DNA from: Acidobacteriota bacterium
GTDB taxonomy: Bacteria > Acidobacteriota > Terriglobia > Acidiferrales > UBA7541
Length of the DNA stretch: 64,000 nt
Assembly: GCA_003165465.1 (NCBI GenBank)
Contig: PLUM01000069.1
Coordinates: forward strand, 25,018-89,017
Direction of reading: 5' to 3'
In this document: piece by piece, positions 19,625-28,764 of the stretch
How the letters are laid out: every line of letters starts with the position of its first letter
Position numbering within the stretch: position 1 is the first letter of the stretch
Program-made: the position numbers and the translations under genes
Notes under the pieces: generated by a model
What the model saw: the letters and a program-made list of their open reading frames with translations, nothing else
What the model was told of the DNA's origin: nothing
The model's database searches: none

Positions 19625-21322
19625 TCAATCCAGCGGCTCGATCTTCGCGATTTTTCCCTGATGCACTTCCGCGACCCACACGGCGACCGGAGAGCGCGAG
19701 TTGTCCACGTCGATGTGGCGGATATTGGCGTTCACCGTGGGCAGCAGGTACTCGGTGAAATTGCCCGTCCTGGGATCGAGGCGATCGACCATGTCGGCTC
19801 CCATTCCCGATGTCCAGGCATCGCCGTTCTTGTCGGTCTTCGCGGGATACGGGCCGAGCCAGGGCGTCGGCGCGGTCCACTCCTGGAACCTCTCCGTTTT
19901 CGGATCGAACATGCCGAGCTTGTTGGCGTAATACTCGCCAAACCAGACGCGATCCTCGGAATCGACCGACACGCGGCGCGGCCCGGAATTGAGCGTGGGC
20001 GTCTTGTATAACGTCACCTTGCCCGTCTTCCCGTCGATCTTTCCGATGTTGCCGCCGACGATGTCGCAAATGTACACGTTCGACTTCGAGTCCGCCGCCA
20101 GCCCGTAGGTGGAATGCCCGGTGGGCGTATCGCTGTAGCTGAACTGAATGATGCCGGAACTTTTTTCGTCCGGATGAAAATCCGGGTACATCGGATATGT
20201 GACGATGCGGCCCGTCAACGGATCAACCTTAAAGATCAAAAGATTTTCGCCGCCCGGAAACCACGCCGTTCCGTCCGGAGCGGCGGCGACTTGCGGCTGT
20301 ATGGCGTGCGAGGTGTTCCATTCCGGAGGAACGAGCCAGGTCTGAAATTTTTCCGTTCGCGGATCGAAGCGCGTGTATCCGCCCTGCCGGAATCGCGGGA
20401 TCCAGAGGAACCCGTCGCGATTGAACTCGATGGAAAGAGTGCCTTCCGGGAAACCCGGCTGCAAGGGCGGCATGCGCCATTCCTTGGTCTCTCCGGTGCG
20501 CGGATCGAGGCGGCCAATGAGCGGCTCGCGGAAATCGTTGTACCAGACCATGCCCTTGTCGTCGAGATCGGCGTCGTGCGGCAGGCGTCCGGAATCGGGC
20601 AGATCGTATTCGGTGACGATGACTCGCGTGGCTCGGCCCGTGGGACGCGGCAGCGTTTTCAATTCGTAGTTCCATTTGCTGGCCGCACTCAAATTGATCG
20701 TGGCCAGATATTTCGCGAATTCGGGATCAGGCTGAACAGCCACCTTGTAGGGCAGCAAGACCGGATGTTCGAGGACGGCCTGCTCCGAGTAGCTTCGCAT
20801 CCGCGCAAACGTCGTCAGCCATCCCTGCTCATCATACGTGCTCTGCACAATCGGCTGAAGCGAGTGGCACGCGGCGCAGCGAAAGAGCTGATTCTTCTGC
20901 CGCTCCGTGCCCGGAACGCTGAGCAACCATTCGGAACTGGTGAGCTGCGAAATAATGTCCTTGGTCTTCACCAGCTTCAGGTCGGCGCGGCGCGTGGCAC
21001 CCTTCGCGACTTCGACCGACACGGGTTTTTCCAGATCGTAGCCAACGGCGCGGATATCGATATTGAATTTGCCGGGCGCAAGCCGGTTTGCGGGAAATGA
21101 GTAGCGCCCCTCATGATCGGTGACGACGGCGACGGCAATCGTTTTGCCTACGCCCTTGGCGCGAACCACCACGCCTTCCATCGCCCCTCCCGCTTCCGAA
21201 CTCACGCGCCCCGCCAGCGCCACGCGCGCGGCCTTTTGCGCGGGAGCGGGAACCGGAGCGGGCGCAGCCAGCGCGCTCCCCGCACAGATCAGCAATGCCA
21301 ACAAAGCCAATTTCATCCGCAT
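19625..21322 (-). CDS. secreted carboxypeptidase-regulatory-like / CXXCH / Vgb-like propeller protein
   Basis: 565 aa; 'LAGRVSSEAGGAMEGVVVRAKGVGKTIAVAVVTDHEGRYSFPAN', one heme motif 'FRCAACHSLQ', then repeated 'IGRLDPRTGETKEWRMP' blades. Confidence 0.75.
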   Translation of the reverse strand: MRMKLALLALLICAGSALAAPAPVPAPAQKAARVALAGRVSSEAGGAMEGVVVRAKGVGKTIAVAVVTDHEGRYSFPANRLAPGKFNIDIRAVGYDLEKPVSVEVAKGATRRADLKLVKTKDIISQLTSSEWLLSVPGTERQKNQLFRCAACHSLQPIVQSTYDEQGWLTTFARMRSYSEQAVLEHPVLLPYKVAVQPDPEFAKYLATINLSAASKWNYELKTLPRPTGRATRVIVTEYDLPDSGRLPHDADLDDKGMVWYNDFREPLIGRLDPRTGETKEWRMPPLQPGFPEGTLSIEFNRDGFLWIPRFRQGGYTRFDPRTEKFQTWLVPPEWNTSHAIQPQVAAAPDGTAWFPGGENLLIFKVDPLTGRIVTYPMYPDFHPDEKSSGIIQFSYSDTPTGHSTYGLAADSKSNVYICDIVGGNIGKIDGKTGKVTLYKTPTLNSGPRRVSVDSEDRVWFGEYYANKLGMFDPKTERFQEWTAPTPWLGPYPAKTDKNGDAWTSGMGADMVDRLDPRTGNFTEYLLPTVNANIRHIDVDNSRSPVAVWVAEVHQGKIAKIEPLD

Positions 21323-21346
21323 CGTTCACCCTCGATCGGTGCCTTG

Positions 21347-21425
21347 GTAGCACAGGCTTCCGCCTGTGTTCTTTTGATTTTCGCGTGCCGCAACACAAAA
21401 CCACACAGGCTGAAGCCTGTGCTAC
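21347..21425. repeat. Family A palindromic repeat
   Basis: gtagcacaggcttccgcctgtgttcttttgattttcgcgtgccgcaacacaaaaccacacaggctgaagcctgtgctac. Confidence 0.9.
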
Positions 21426-21603
21426 AAGGATTGGACGCGGCATTATACTATCCTGAAACATCGCTATATATCTTTCTTGCCTGCCGCCCGGTCTTTGGTA
21501 TAGTCGATGCGTTGCTCGTGTACTTCCAGATGGGATCCGCGCGCCAGCGCCCGCGCACCCAGCCTGCGGCGAGCACCTTCCCCCTATTACAGAGGAGACT
21601 TTT

Positions 21604-23922
21604 GTGCGCGTGCTAACCCCAACGGAAAATAACCGCGTAAATGAATTGATTGGCTTTCTCGGCGTGACGCTCGCCATTCTGATTGCGCTGGCCCTGATTT
21701 CGTACAGCCCGCACGATCCGTCGTTTAACGTATCGACCGATGCTCCGGACCTGCATTCGGCGCGCAACTGGATCGGCCCGGTCGGCGCATACGGCGCGGA
21801 CCTGCTGTTTCAGGGCCTCGGCTACGCGGCGTTTCTCCTGCCCATCGGCATCTTCATCATGGGATCGCGATGGTTCCGCAGCGAGGCGCTGGAATCGGCC
21901 GCGGTCAAGATCGTGGGCTACACGCTGCTGATGCTGATGCTGCCCGCGATGCTCACGCTCTGGCATATCCCGGAGGTGCGCGGCGCCATTCCTCCCGGCG
22001 GCCTGCTGGGCCATTTGGTCTCGAACGGATTGCTGGCCGCATTCAACATGGTGGGCGCGAACCTGGTTTCGTTGGCCATCTTTTTTGTCGCGCTTTTCCT
22101 GACCACCAAATTTTCGTTTATCGAAACGCACGCCACGCTGCGCGGCCCGCTCGCCAAACTGAATTTCCTCAGCCCACTCCAGGAACGCTATTACACCTGG
22201 CGCGAGGAACGCGCGGAAAAGCGCGAACAGAAGCGCATGCAGGACCGCCTGGCGGAGATCAAGTCGCAGGGCCGTCCCGCGATCCCCATGCAATCCGTGG
22301 CCGAAGTCGATGGCAGCGCCGTCGCCGAAAATGACGAGATCGATGAATCGGACGCTGATGGACCCAGGCGCCCGCGCTCGATTATTTTCCACAAGGAAGA
22401 GAAGCCGCCCAAGCAGGGGTCGCCGAAAATTGCCAAGGGCGCGACAAACTTCCGCCTTCCCTCCCCCGATTTGCTTCGCCCCGCGCCACGCCACGAGAAA
22501 ATCGAGGAGGAGGAACTTACGGCCTGCGCGCGCGCGATCGAGCAGAAGTGCCAGGAGTTTGACATTGGCGGCCGCGTAACCCAGATCAATCCGGGTCCCG
22601 TGGTGACCACCTACGAATTCAAGCCCGACGCCGGCATCAAGTACAGCCGCATCACGGGCCTTGCGGACGACCTGTGCCTCGCGCTCAAGGCCGAATCCAT
22701 TCTGATCGACCGCATCCCCGGAAAATCGACGGTTGGCATCGAAGTCCCGAACGCGCACCGGCAGACCATCGCCCTGCGTGAGCAGATCGAGTCGGGCGAG
22801 TTCGTCAATTCGACTTCCAAATTGACGCTGACGCTCGGCAAGGATCTCGTCGGCCGCAACCGCGTCTCGGACCTCTCGCAAATGCCGCACCTGCTCATCG
22901 CCGGTTCGACCGGGACGGGCAAGAGCGTTTTTCTCAACTCCCTGATTCTCTCGATGCTTTACAAGGCCACGCCCGACGAACTGAAAATGGTAATGATCGA
23001 TCCGAAGCGGCTGGAGCTGGGCCTGTACGAAGACATCCCTCACCTCCTGGCTCCGGTCGTCACCGATCCAAAAGTGGCGTCCAATGTTTTGCGGAACGCC
23101 ACGCGCGAGATGGAAGCGCGCTTAAAACTCCTCGCCGGACGCGGCGTCCGCAACATCGATCAGTACAACCGCACATTCCAGAAGGGCCAGCCGCTCTCGC
23201 TCTTCGACGATGTCGATGCCGCCGAGCACAAGCCGCTGCCCTACATCGTCATCATCATCGACGAGCTGGCCGACCTGATGATGGTCGACACCAGCAACGT
23301 CGAGGAATCGATCACGCGTCTCGCGCAGATGGCGCGCGCCGTCGGCATTCACCTGATCCTCGCCACGCAGCGTCCGTCCGTGGACGTCATCACCGGCTTG
23401 ATCAAGGCCAACTTCCCCGCGCGCATTTCGTTCCGCGTGGCCAGCAAAGTGGACTCGCGCACGATTCTCGACGCCAATGGCGCCGAATCGCTCCTCGGCA
23501 AAGGCGACATGCTGTACTTGCCCGCAGGATCCTCGCGCCTGAACCGCATGCACGGCCCCTACGTCACCGAGGACGAAATTTCCGCCGTGTGCGATCACTG
23601 GCGCTCGCAGGCCAAGGCCATTTACAACGAACGCTTGCTCGAAGCCCCGAAGGACGAAACCGCCACGGGCCCCAATGGCGAGCCGGAAGGTGAGGCCGTC
23701 GACGACCTGCTCTACCAGGAAGCCGTGCGCGTCGTGTGCGAGGCGGGCCGCGCGTCCACGTCCACGCTGCAACGCCGCCTGCGCATCGGCTATGGCCGCG
23801 CCGCGCGTCTGATCGACATCATGGAAAAAGACGGCATCGTCGGCCCGCCCGATGGCACCAAGCCGCGCGAAGTCCTCAAGGGAAAAGACTGGATGCGCGA
23901 GGTCGATCACTCCTTGCGCTAA
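21604..23922 (+). CDS. ftsK: DNA translocase FtsK/SpoIIIE
   Basis: 772 aa; N-terminal TM helices, 'HLLIAGSTGTGKSVFLNSLILSMLYKATPDELKMVMIDPKRLEL', 'ILATQRPSVDVITGLIKANFPARISFRVASKVDSRTILD', C-terminal gamma wHTH. Confidence 0.97.
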   Translation: MRVLTPTENNRVNELIGFLGVTLAILIALALISYSPHDPSFNVSTDAPDLHSARNWIGPVGAYGADLLFQGLGYAAFLLPIGIFIMGSRWFRSEALESAAVKIVGYTLLMLMLPAMLTLWHIPEVRGAIPPGGLLGHLVSNGLLAAFNMVGANLVSLAIFFVALFLTTKFSFIETHATLRGPLAKLNFLSPLQERYYTWREERAEKREQKRMQDRLAEIKSQGRPAIPMQSVAEVDGSAVAENDEIDESDADGPRRPRSIIFHKEEKPPKQGSPKIAKGATNFRLPSPDLLRPAPRHEKIEEEELTACARAIEQKCQEFDIGGRVTQINPGPVVTTYEFKPDAGIKYSRITGLADDLCLALKAESILIDRIPGKSTVGIEVPNAHRQTIALREQIESGEFVNSTSKLTLTLGKDLVGRNRVSDLSQMPHLLIAGSTGTGKSVFLNSLILSMLYKATPDELKMVMIDPKRLELGLYEDIPHLLAPVVTDPKVASNVLRNATREMEARLKLLAGRGVRNIDQYNRTFQKGQPLSLFDDVDAAEHKPLPYIVIIIDELADLMMVDTSNVEESITRLAQMARAVGIHLILATQRPSVDVITGLIKANFPARISFRVASKVDSRTILDANGAESLLGKGDMLYLPAGSSRLNRMHGPYVTEDEISAVCDHWRSQAKAIYNERLLEAPKDETATGPNGEPEGEAVDDLLYQEAVRVVCEAGRASTSTLQRRLRIGYGRAARLIDIMEKDGIVGPPDGTKPREVLKGKDWMREVDHSLR

Positions 23923-23929
23923 CTTTTTT

Positions 23930-24009
23930 GTAGCACAGGCTTCAGTCTGTGTGGTTTTGACTTTCGCTTACCGCGAATGAAAACCACACAGGCTGAAGCG
24001 TGTGCCACT
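23930..24009. repeat. Family A palindromic repeat
   Basis: gtagcacaggcttcagtctgtgtggttttgactttcgcttaccgcgaatgaaaaccacacaggctgaagcgtgtgccact, beginning a few bp after the ftsK stop. Confidence 0.9.
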
Positions 24010-24117
24010 GACCCCGCGTTCCCTCGTGCAATTTTTTGCCGCGCACCAGCTTCTTCCTCTTGCTTCTATCCGCCCACACCCGTAGAATATTTTTTCTACC
24101 CGAATCTCTACCCAAGT

Positions 24118-24192
24118 GCCGGGGTAGCTCACCGGTAGAGCGCGGCCCTGAAAAGGCCGGCGTAGGGAGTTCAACTCTCCCCCCCGGCACCA
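24118..24192 (+). tRNA. tRNA-Phe (anticodon GAA)
   Basis: GCCGGGG/CCCCGGC acceptor, GCTC/GAGC D stem, CGGCC-CTGAAAA-GGCCG anticodon arm, GGGAG-TTCAACT-CTCCC T arm, encoded CCA. Confidence 0.97.
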
Positions 24193-24603
24193 TCCATACT
24201 GCCAATCCCAATCAGGTCCCACGTCGTCGTCTTGTAGTTTTTCTCTTCTGGAATCAGCACAATTCGCGGAACGTGCTTCGCGAGTTCCATGCGAACCGTT
24301 ACCGGGTCGGAATTGAGAAGCCCGCGCCATCATATATACGATTATCAAATGCCGATCCATTGCGGGAATGCCGAAATCCACGTAATTCTTGCCTATCTAT
24401 TCGCATGTTCAGATAAATTCTTCGGCGATCTCTTGTTCAAGACGAATAGCAACTCTTGCGCTGCCGGAGGCGGACTCGCTTTGCCCTCCAGCACGATTTC
24501 TTTCGCTGAAATCATGCGCTCGGAACATTCCGTGCGCTCGCGGGTATTTCACAGGGGCAGGCAATTCCATACGAACTCGCTGGACATTCAATACAATGAC
24601 AGT

Positions 24604-25644
24604 TTACTGCTTAGGCAGAGGCGTCGCATCTGTCCTGACTGGCAGGATCGGCAATTCAATTCTAGGTTGCTCGCCCGTAAGCGTTTGCAGGAAAGCGACG
24701 ATCGCGTCTTCCTCCTTTTCGGTAAGCTTCTGCCCGAGTTGGCTGGTGCCCATGATGGCCACCGCCTGCCTCAGACTCCAAACCTGCCCGGAATGAAAGT
24801 AAGGCGCCCTCAATGCCACGTTGCGCAGCGGGCCTGCGCGGAAGACATATTCGTCGCTGGCCGTCTTAGTTACCGCGAAGCGTCCCTTGTCGTTCGGCGG
24901 CAAGATATCCGCCCCGGGCTTTTCGACAACGCCAAATGGGAAATAAGCTTTGCCGCCCACGTTGATGCCGTTGTGGCAAGCTGAGCAGCCTTTGTCCATA
25001 AAGAGTTTCAGGCCTTCCTTTTCCTGTGCGTTCAAAGCATTGGCATCACCTTCGAGAAACTGATCGAAATGCGAACCAGGGGTAATCAGCGTCGCTTCAA
25101 AAGCCTCGAGCGCCTTAGCGACGTTGTCAAAGGATACGGGTGAAGCCTCCTGGGGAAAGGCTTTCTTGAACTGCTCGACATAGCCTGGCATTGATTTCAA
25201 AGTCGTCTCTACTAGCGCGGGTGTGGCGTTCATTTCGACGCCCGCCTGCATCGGCCCCTTGGCCTGCGCTTTCAGATCCTCGGCACTGCCATCCCAGAAC
25301 TGAGCGATGTTGAAAACGGCGTTGAAAACCGTCGGGGCACGGCGCGGTCCCTTTTGCCAGGCGTGACCAATCGATGTGGGCCCTGCATCCACGCCACCGG
25401 TGCCCAGGTTGTGGCACGAGTTGCAACTGATGATTTGGCTGGCCGACAGTCGCGGATCAAAGAACAACATTTTGCCAAGTTCAATTTTTTCATGAGTGAC
25501 AGCATTGTTCTTCACGGCTGGGACAGCGGACGGAATTGGTTTGAAAGTTTGTTGAGCCGATTGCATCAGATCATCTGCTCGCGCGGGCAGCATCACGCCA
25601 AGCAACACCACGAGACTGGCCGCACACTGTACGATTCTTTTCAT
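24604..25644 (-). CDS. di-heme cytochrome c peroxidase family protein
   Basis: Two CXXCH motifs (SCNSCHNLG, GCSACHNGI), 'LGKMLFFDPRLSASQIISCNSCHNLGTGGVD', 'FRAGPLRNVALRAPYFHSGQVWSLRQAV'. Confidence 0.93.
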   Translation of the reverse strand: MKRIVQCAASLVVLLGVMLPARADDLMQSAQQTFKPIPSAVPAVKNNAVTHEKIELGKMLFFDPRLSASQIISCNSCHNLGTGGVDAGPTSIGHAWQKGPRRAPTVFNAVFNIAQFWDGSAEDLKAQAKGPMQAGVEMNATPALVETTLKSMPGYVEQFKKAFPQEASPVSFDNVAKALEAFEATLITPGSHFDQFLEGDANALNAQEKEGLKLFMDKGCSACHNGINVGGKAYFPFGVVEKPGADILPPNDKGRFAVTKTASDEYVFRAGPLRNVALRAPYFHSGQVWSLRQAVAIMGTSQLGQKLTEKEEDAIVAFLQTLTGEQPRIELPILPVRTDATPLPKQ

Positions 25645-25832
25645 GGCAACCTCCTAATAATCCAACTTTTTCGGAATGTTTGATCTGGCTCAAGCGCATC
25701 GCACGCTTCTCCGACCTGCAATCATCATGGATTGTCCTTACGCCCGTCGTTCCAGCCCGCCTTTGCAAAAGGCTGCCCCTCGAACTGCGCGTGCAATCGT
25801 CATGGTCACTACAAGTGCCTTCCGAAAATGTT

Positions 25833-26471
25833 TCACGGCATGCTCGGCACCCTCGGTGAAACCGAGACTCTGTGCGCGCGAACCACGAATCGCTCCGGCG
25901 CCGCTCCGACGTAGTAAAAGGGGAAGCACGTAACCAACGTTAGCGCCGGTTCGCTCGTCGGCTGGAGCACCCGCACCGCAGTCGGAGGTACGACTGCAGT
26001 CCATTCCACCTGGTAGTGGAATTCACGATCAGGCGTTCTTAAGATGATGGAGTCGCCGGGTCGAGCATTGCGCAGCGGCCGGAAAATTCCATCTCGATGG
26101 CCTGCCAGGGCGATGTTTCCTGCTTCGCCCGGCAGCGCGGTTTCCGGGAGATGCCCGATTGCGCGCCGCAGCAGGTTTTCTGAATCGCCCTGAACGACAA
26201 TCGCTCTCAGCCCCAGGCGCGGCATTTCGATTTCGCCGATCACCCCGCCATCAGCGATGGATGCCGCCTTGACAGCGGGCGGCTCGGCAAGCACGGTTAC
26301 CGCCTCAAACTTTGACGTCTCGACTTTCTGATACCAATATTGGTCAAGCAACGCGTAACCCGCATAGGCGAGCGCGATGATCCCCGCCGCAAAAAGCACA
26401 TAGTGAGCCGCTCGCAATACTCGCGGTGTTAGCCCTTCCGCATCGTGCCCGATGGAAATGGTCACCCTCAT
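25833..26471 (-). CDS. class D-like sortase
   Basis: 212 aa; N-terminal TM, 'IGEIEMPRLGLRAIVVQGDSENLLRRAIGHLPETALPGEAGNIALAGHRDGIFRPLRN...LTLVTCFPFYYVGAAPERFVVRAHRV': catalytic His (AGHRDG), Cys (TLVTC) and Arg (ERFVVRA). Confidence 0.92.
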   Translation of the reverse strand: MRVTISIGHDAEGLTPRVLRAAHYVLFAAGIIALAYAGYALLDQYWYQKVETSKFEAVTVLAEPPAVKAASIADGGVIGEIEMPRLGLRAIVVQGDSENLLRRAIGHLPETALPGEAGNIALAGHRDGIFRPLRNARPGDSIILRTPDREFHYQVEWTAVVPPTAVRVLQPTSEPALTLVTCFPFYYVGAAPERFVVRAHRVSVSPRVPSMP

Positions 26472-27463
26472 GAGCGATCCTTCACGGCTCCGGCCGCAGT
26501 CCGATTCCGCGGCGAGGCAATATATCCGGAGCGCGTCCGTACCTGCAATTTACCCCGTCCGGGAGCCCTCACTTCCACACGAATCTTGCGGAACGATTCG
26601 TCGTTTCTCATCTCTGGATCATATCCAACCGTGTATTGGTCGCGGAGATCGCGCGCAATGCTTGCAGAGATGTCCGAAACGGATTGTCCCTCCGCGGGGA
26701 AAAAAGCCAATCCGCCCGTATCCTTGCATAGACGCCGGAGGACGCCTGGATTCTCTTCTTCTTCGTCCGAACCGACCAGTCCTATCGCATAAATCACTAC
26801 TTGCGACCGGCGTGCCATATCCAAAATGTCCGAGTACTTCCGCTTGCTCGCGTTGTCTCCACCATCGCTGACGATAATCAGAGCTTTCTTATCCGAGCGG
26901 CCGAGTTGCAGATGCTTCAGCCCTTCGGCCACGGCGTCGTAAAGCGCTGTCATCCCGCGCGCGGAGACCTCCGAGACGGCCTGCGCCAGTTCCCGTGGAT
27001 TATTGCTGAATGGTTTTCCGCCCGGCAGTTCCACGGACACGTTGTCGCTGAAATCCACCACGAACATTTCATCATTCGGATTGCTCGATTGCGCGAAGGC
27101 GGAAACGGCCGTAGCTACGCCCGGGAGCTTCGGACCCATGCTGCGGCTGTGATCCACTACCAGCCCTACTGTTACTGGCGTGTCTTCCTGGCTGAAAAGT
27201 GTAATTTGCTGCGGTCGCCCATTCTCGTACACGCGAAACTGTTCTTGTGTTAGTCCGATGACAAAATCTCCGTTCGCGCTGGTTACGCGAACAGGCAACA
27301 CCACCAGCGTCGTCTCCACGGAAATCGTGCCCTGATCGGTGGATGTCGACGGCGCCCGTTGTGGGGTGTGCGAGTATGCCGGCGCGGCGCACAAAAGAAC
27401 CCCTGCGGCGAGAATGGCGCAGGTGCAACGGATTCCATTACGGATTGACACAGTGAAATTCAT
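26468..27463 (-). CDS. secreted VWA-domain protein (VWFA-related, Acidobacteria-type)
   Basis: 'VRVTSANGDFVIGLTQEQFRVYENGRPQQITLFSQEDTPVTVGLVVDHSRSMGPKLPG' with MIDAS-like DxSxS; stop overlaps the sortase ATG by 4 bp. Confidence 0.88.
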   Translation of the reverse strand: MNFTVSIRNGIRCTCAILAAGVLLCAAPAYSHTPQRAPSTSTDQGTISVETTLVVLPVRVTSANGDFVIGLTQEQFRVYENGRPQQITLFSQEDTPVTVGLVVDHSRSMGPKLPGVATAVSAFAQSSNPNDEMFVVDFSDNVSVELPGGKPFSNNPRELAQAVSEVSARGMTALYDAVAEGLKHLQLGRSDKKALIIVSDGGDNASKRKYSDILDMARRSQVVIYAIGLVGSDEEEENPGVLRRLCKDTGGLAFFPAEGQSVSDISASIARDLRDQYTVGYDPEMRNDESFRKIRVEVRAPGRGKLQVRTRSGYIASPRNRTAAGAVKDRS

Positions 27464-27542
27464 GGAGAAACCTCCTTGCGCCGCAGGCCGTGACAACCGT
27501 TCTTGCCCGCGGCGCAATGGAGTTTCGATGTGTTCACGATGT

Positions 27543-28205
27543 TCAGCTCACGAATCGCTTCAGAATGAATGCGAAGCTAACCGAGATTACGCCGAACAAC
27601 GCGATCAGCGGGATCTGGCTTGCCGTCTTCGGCAAAGTTGGAGTTGATGCCACAGTTTCCGGGGCCGGGGCCGGAATCGCCTCGGCAATCGGGACTTCCT
27701 TTTGCTCGGGAGTTTCGGCCACGATCGTCTCGCTCTTGAATTCCTCGACGGTTGTGGGCTCGGTTTGAACCGCCGGGATGGTCTCGTGGGTCACCTCGGC
27801 GAGCTCAATTGCACGAGCCTTCGGGTAGACAAACTCCTGGCCGCCATTTTCGCCAGGATAGAACCAGGCCTTTAATGCCACCGGTTCATTACCGGGCCGC
27901 TCTGTGAACTTCATCACGTTGTCGTCGGTGGGCGTCAGTCGCTGGTTAGGAATCGCCAGCACGGTTGCGATCAGCTTAGACCTGTCGGCATTGTAAATGC
28001 GTACGATATGGCGATTCCCAAAGGTCTCATACAGTTCGATCGTATAAGTACCCGAGGGAAGCACTTGCCCGGGAATTTCCACGGGCTGGGTAAAAGTGAC
28101 CACGGTTCGCTTGCTAAACGCTGTATCGGCTCGCGCACCTGCAGCAAACGTGACCATGAGTAATGTAACTGTGAAGATCGTTAGGATAGTCCTCATTATT
28201 TTCAT
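27543..28205 (-). CDS. secreted protein with C-terminal LPXTA sorting signal (putative sortase substrate)
   Basis: Signal peptide MKIMRTILTIFTVTLLMVTFAAGARAD; C-terminus LPKTA-SQ-IPLIALFGVISVSFAFIL-KRFVS; adjacent to the sortase gene. Confidence 0.85.
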   Translation of the reverse strand: MKIMRTILTIFTVTLLMVTFAAGARADTAFSKRTVVTFTQPVEIPGQVLPSGTYTIELYETFGNRHIVRIYNADRSKLIATVLAIPNQRLTPTDDNVMKFTERPGNEPVALKAWFYPGENGGQEFVYPKARAIELAEVTHETIPAVQTEPTTVEEFKSETIVAETPEQKEVPIAEAIPAPAPETVASTPTLPKTASQIPLIALFGVISVSFAFILKRFVS

Positions 28206-28764
28206 TTTACTGCCTCCTCATTTCATGGACGGAAGCCAACTTCCACGTTCGGCGCAAAGTAACGCCTTCTTGTATTCCCCCGTCCATACCTAACTTTATA
28301 TTTACTCGTGCCGCGCTTTTGCGTATGTGACTGGGCACACACTTACAGGTGGTAGGCGTCACCAGACAGAATCGCCAATTCAAAACTGCGGCATCCCCAT
28401 TACGAAAATCAGGTTCACGGATGGAGATGCATCCCACTATGGGCTTGAGCTGTCATCCAATCGCCCTGCATAAAGTCTCACTGCTACCTGCCAACTCGCG
28501 AACTCATACCGCGAGGGGAATCACGACCTCAATCATTGGACAAGGCACCCGTGTGCTACCCACTCCCCCGGCACCACTTATTTTTCTTCGTTTCCCTGGC
28601 GGGCGTTTACAGTCCGTCATCTAGCAGACCCTGTACAAACCACCGATTGACATTGATTTCAGGCAGGCATAGGATTTCTTCGGGCTGGCATTTCTGGCTG
28701 TTGCACATCCAAATATCTGAAGATCACTCGACCCCGGCCCGGACGCCGAAGGAGATCAGCCGTT

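Noticed and set aside
24200-24330. Minus-strand coding-like stretch VTVRMELAKHVPRIVLIPEEKNYKTTTWDLIGIGSMDG after tRNA-Phe
   Set aside because: May be a gene remnant, but no continuous frame, start or family could be supported.
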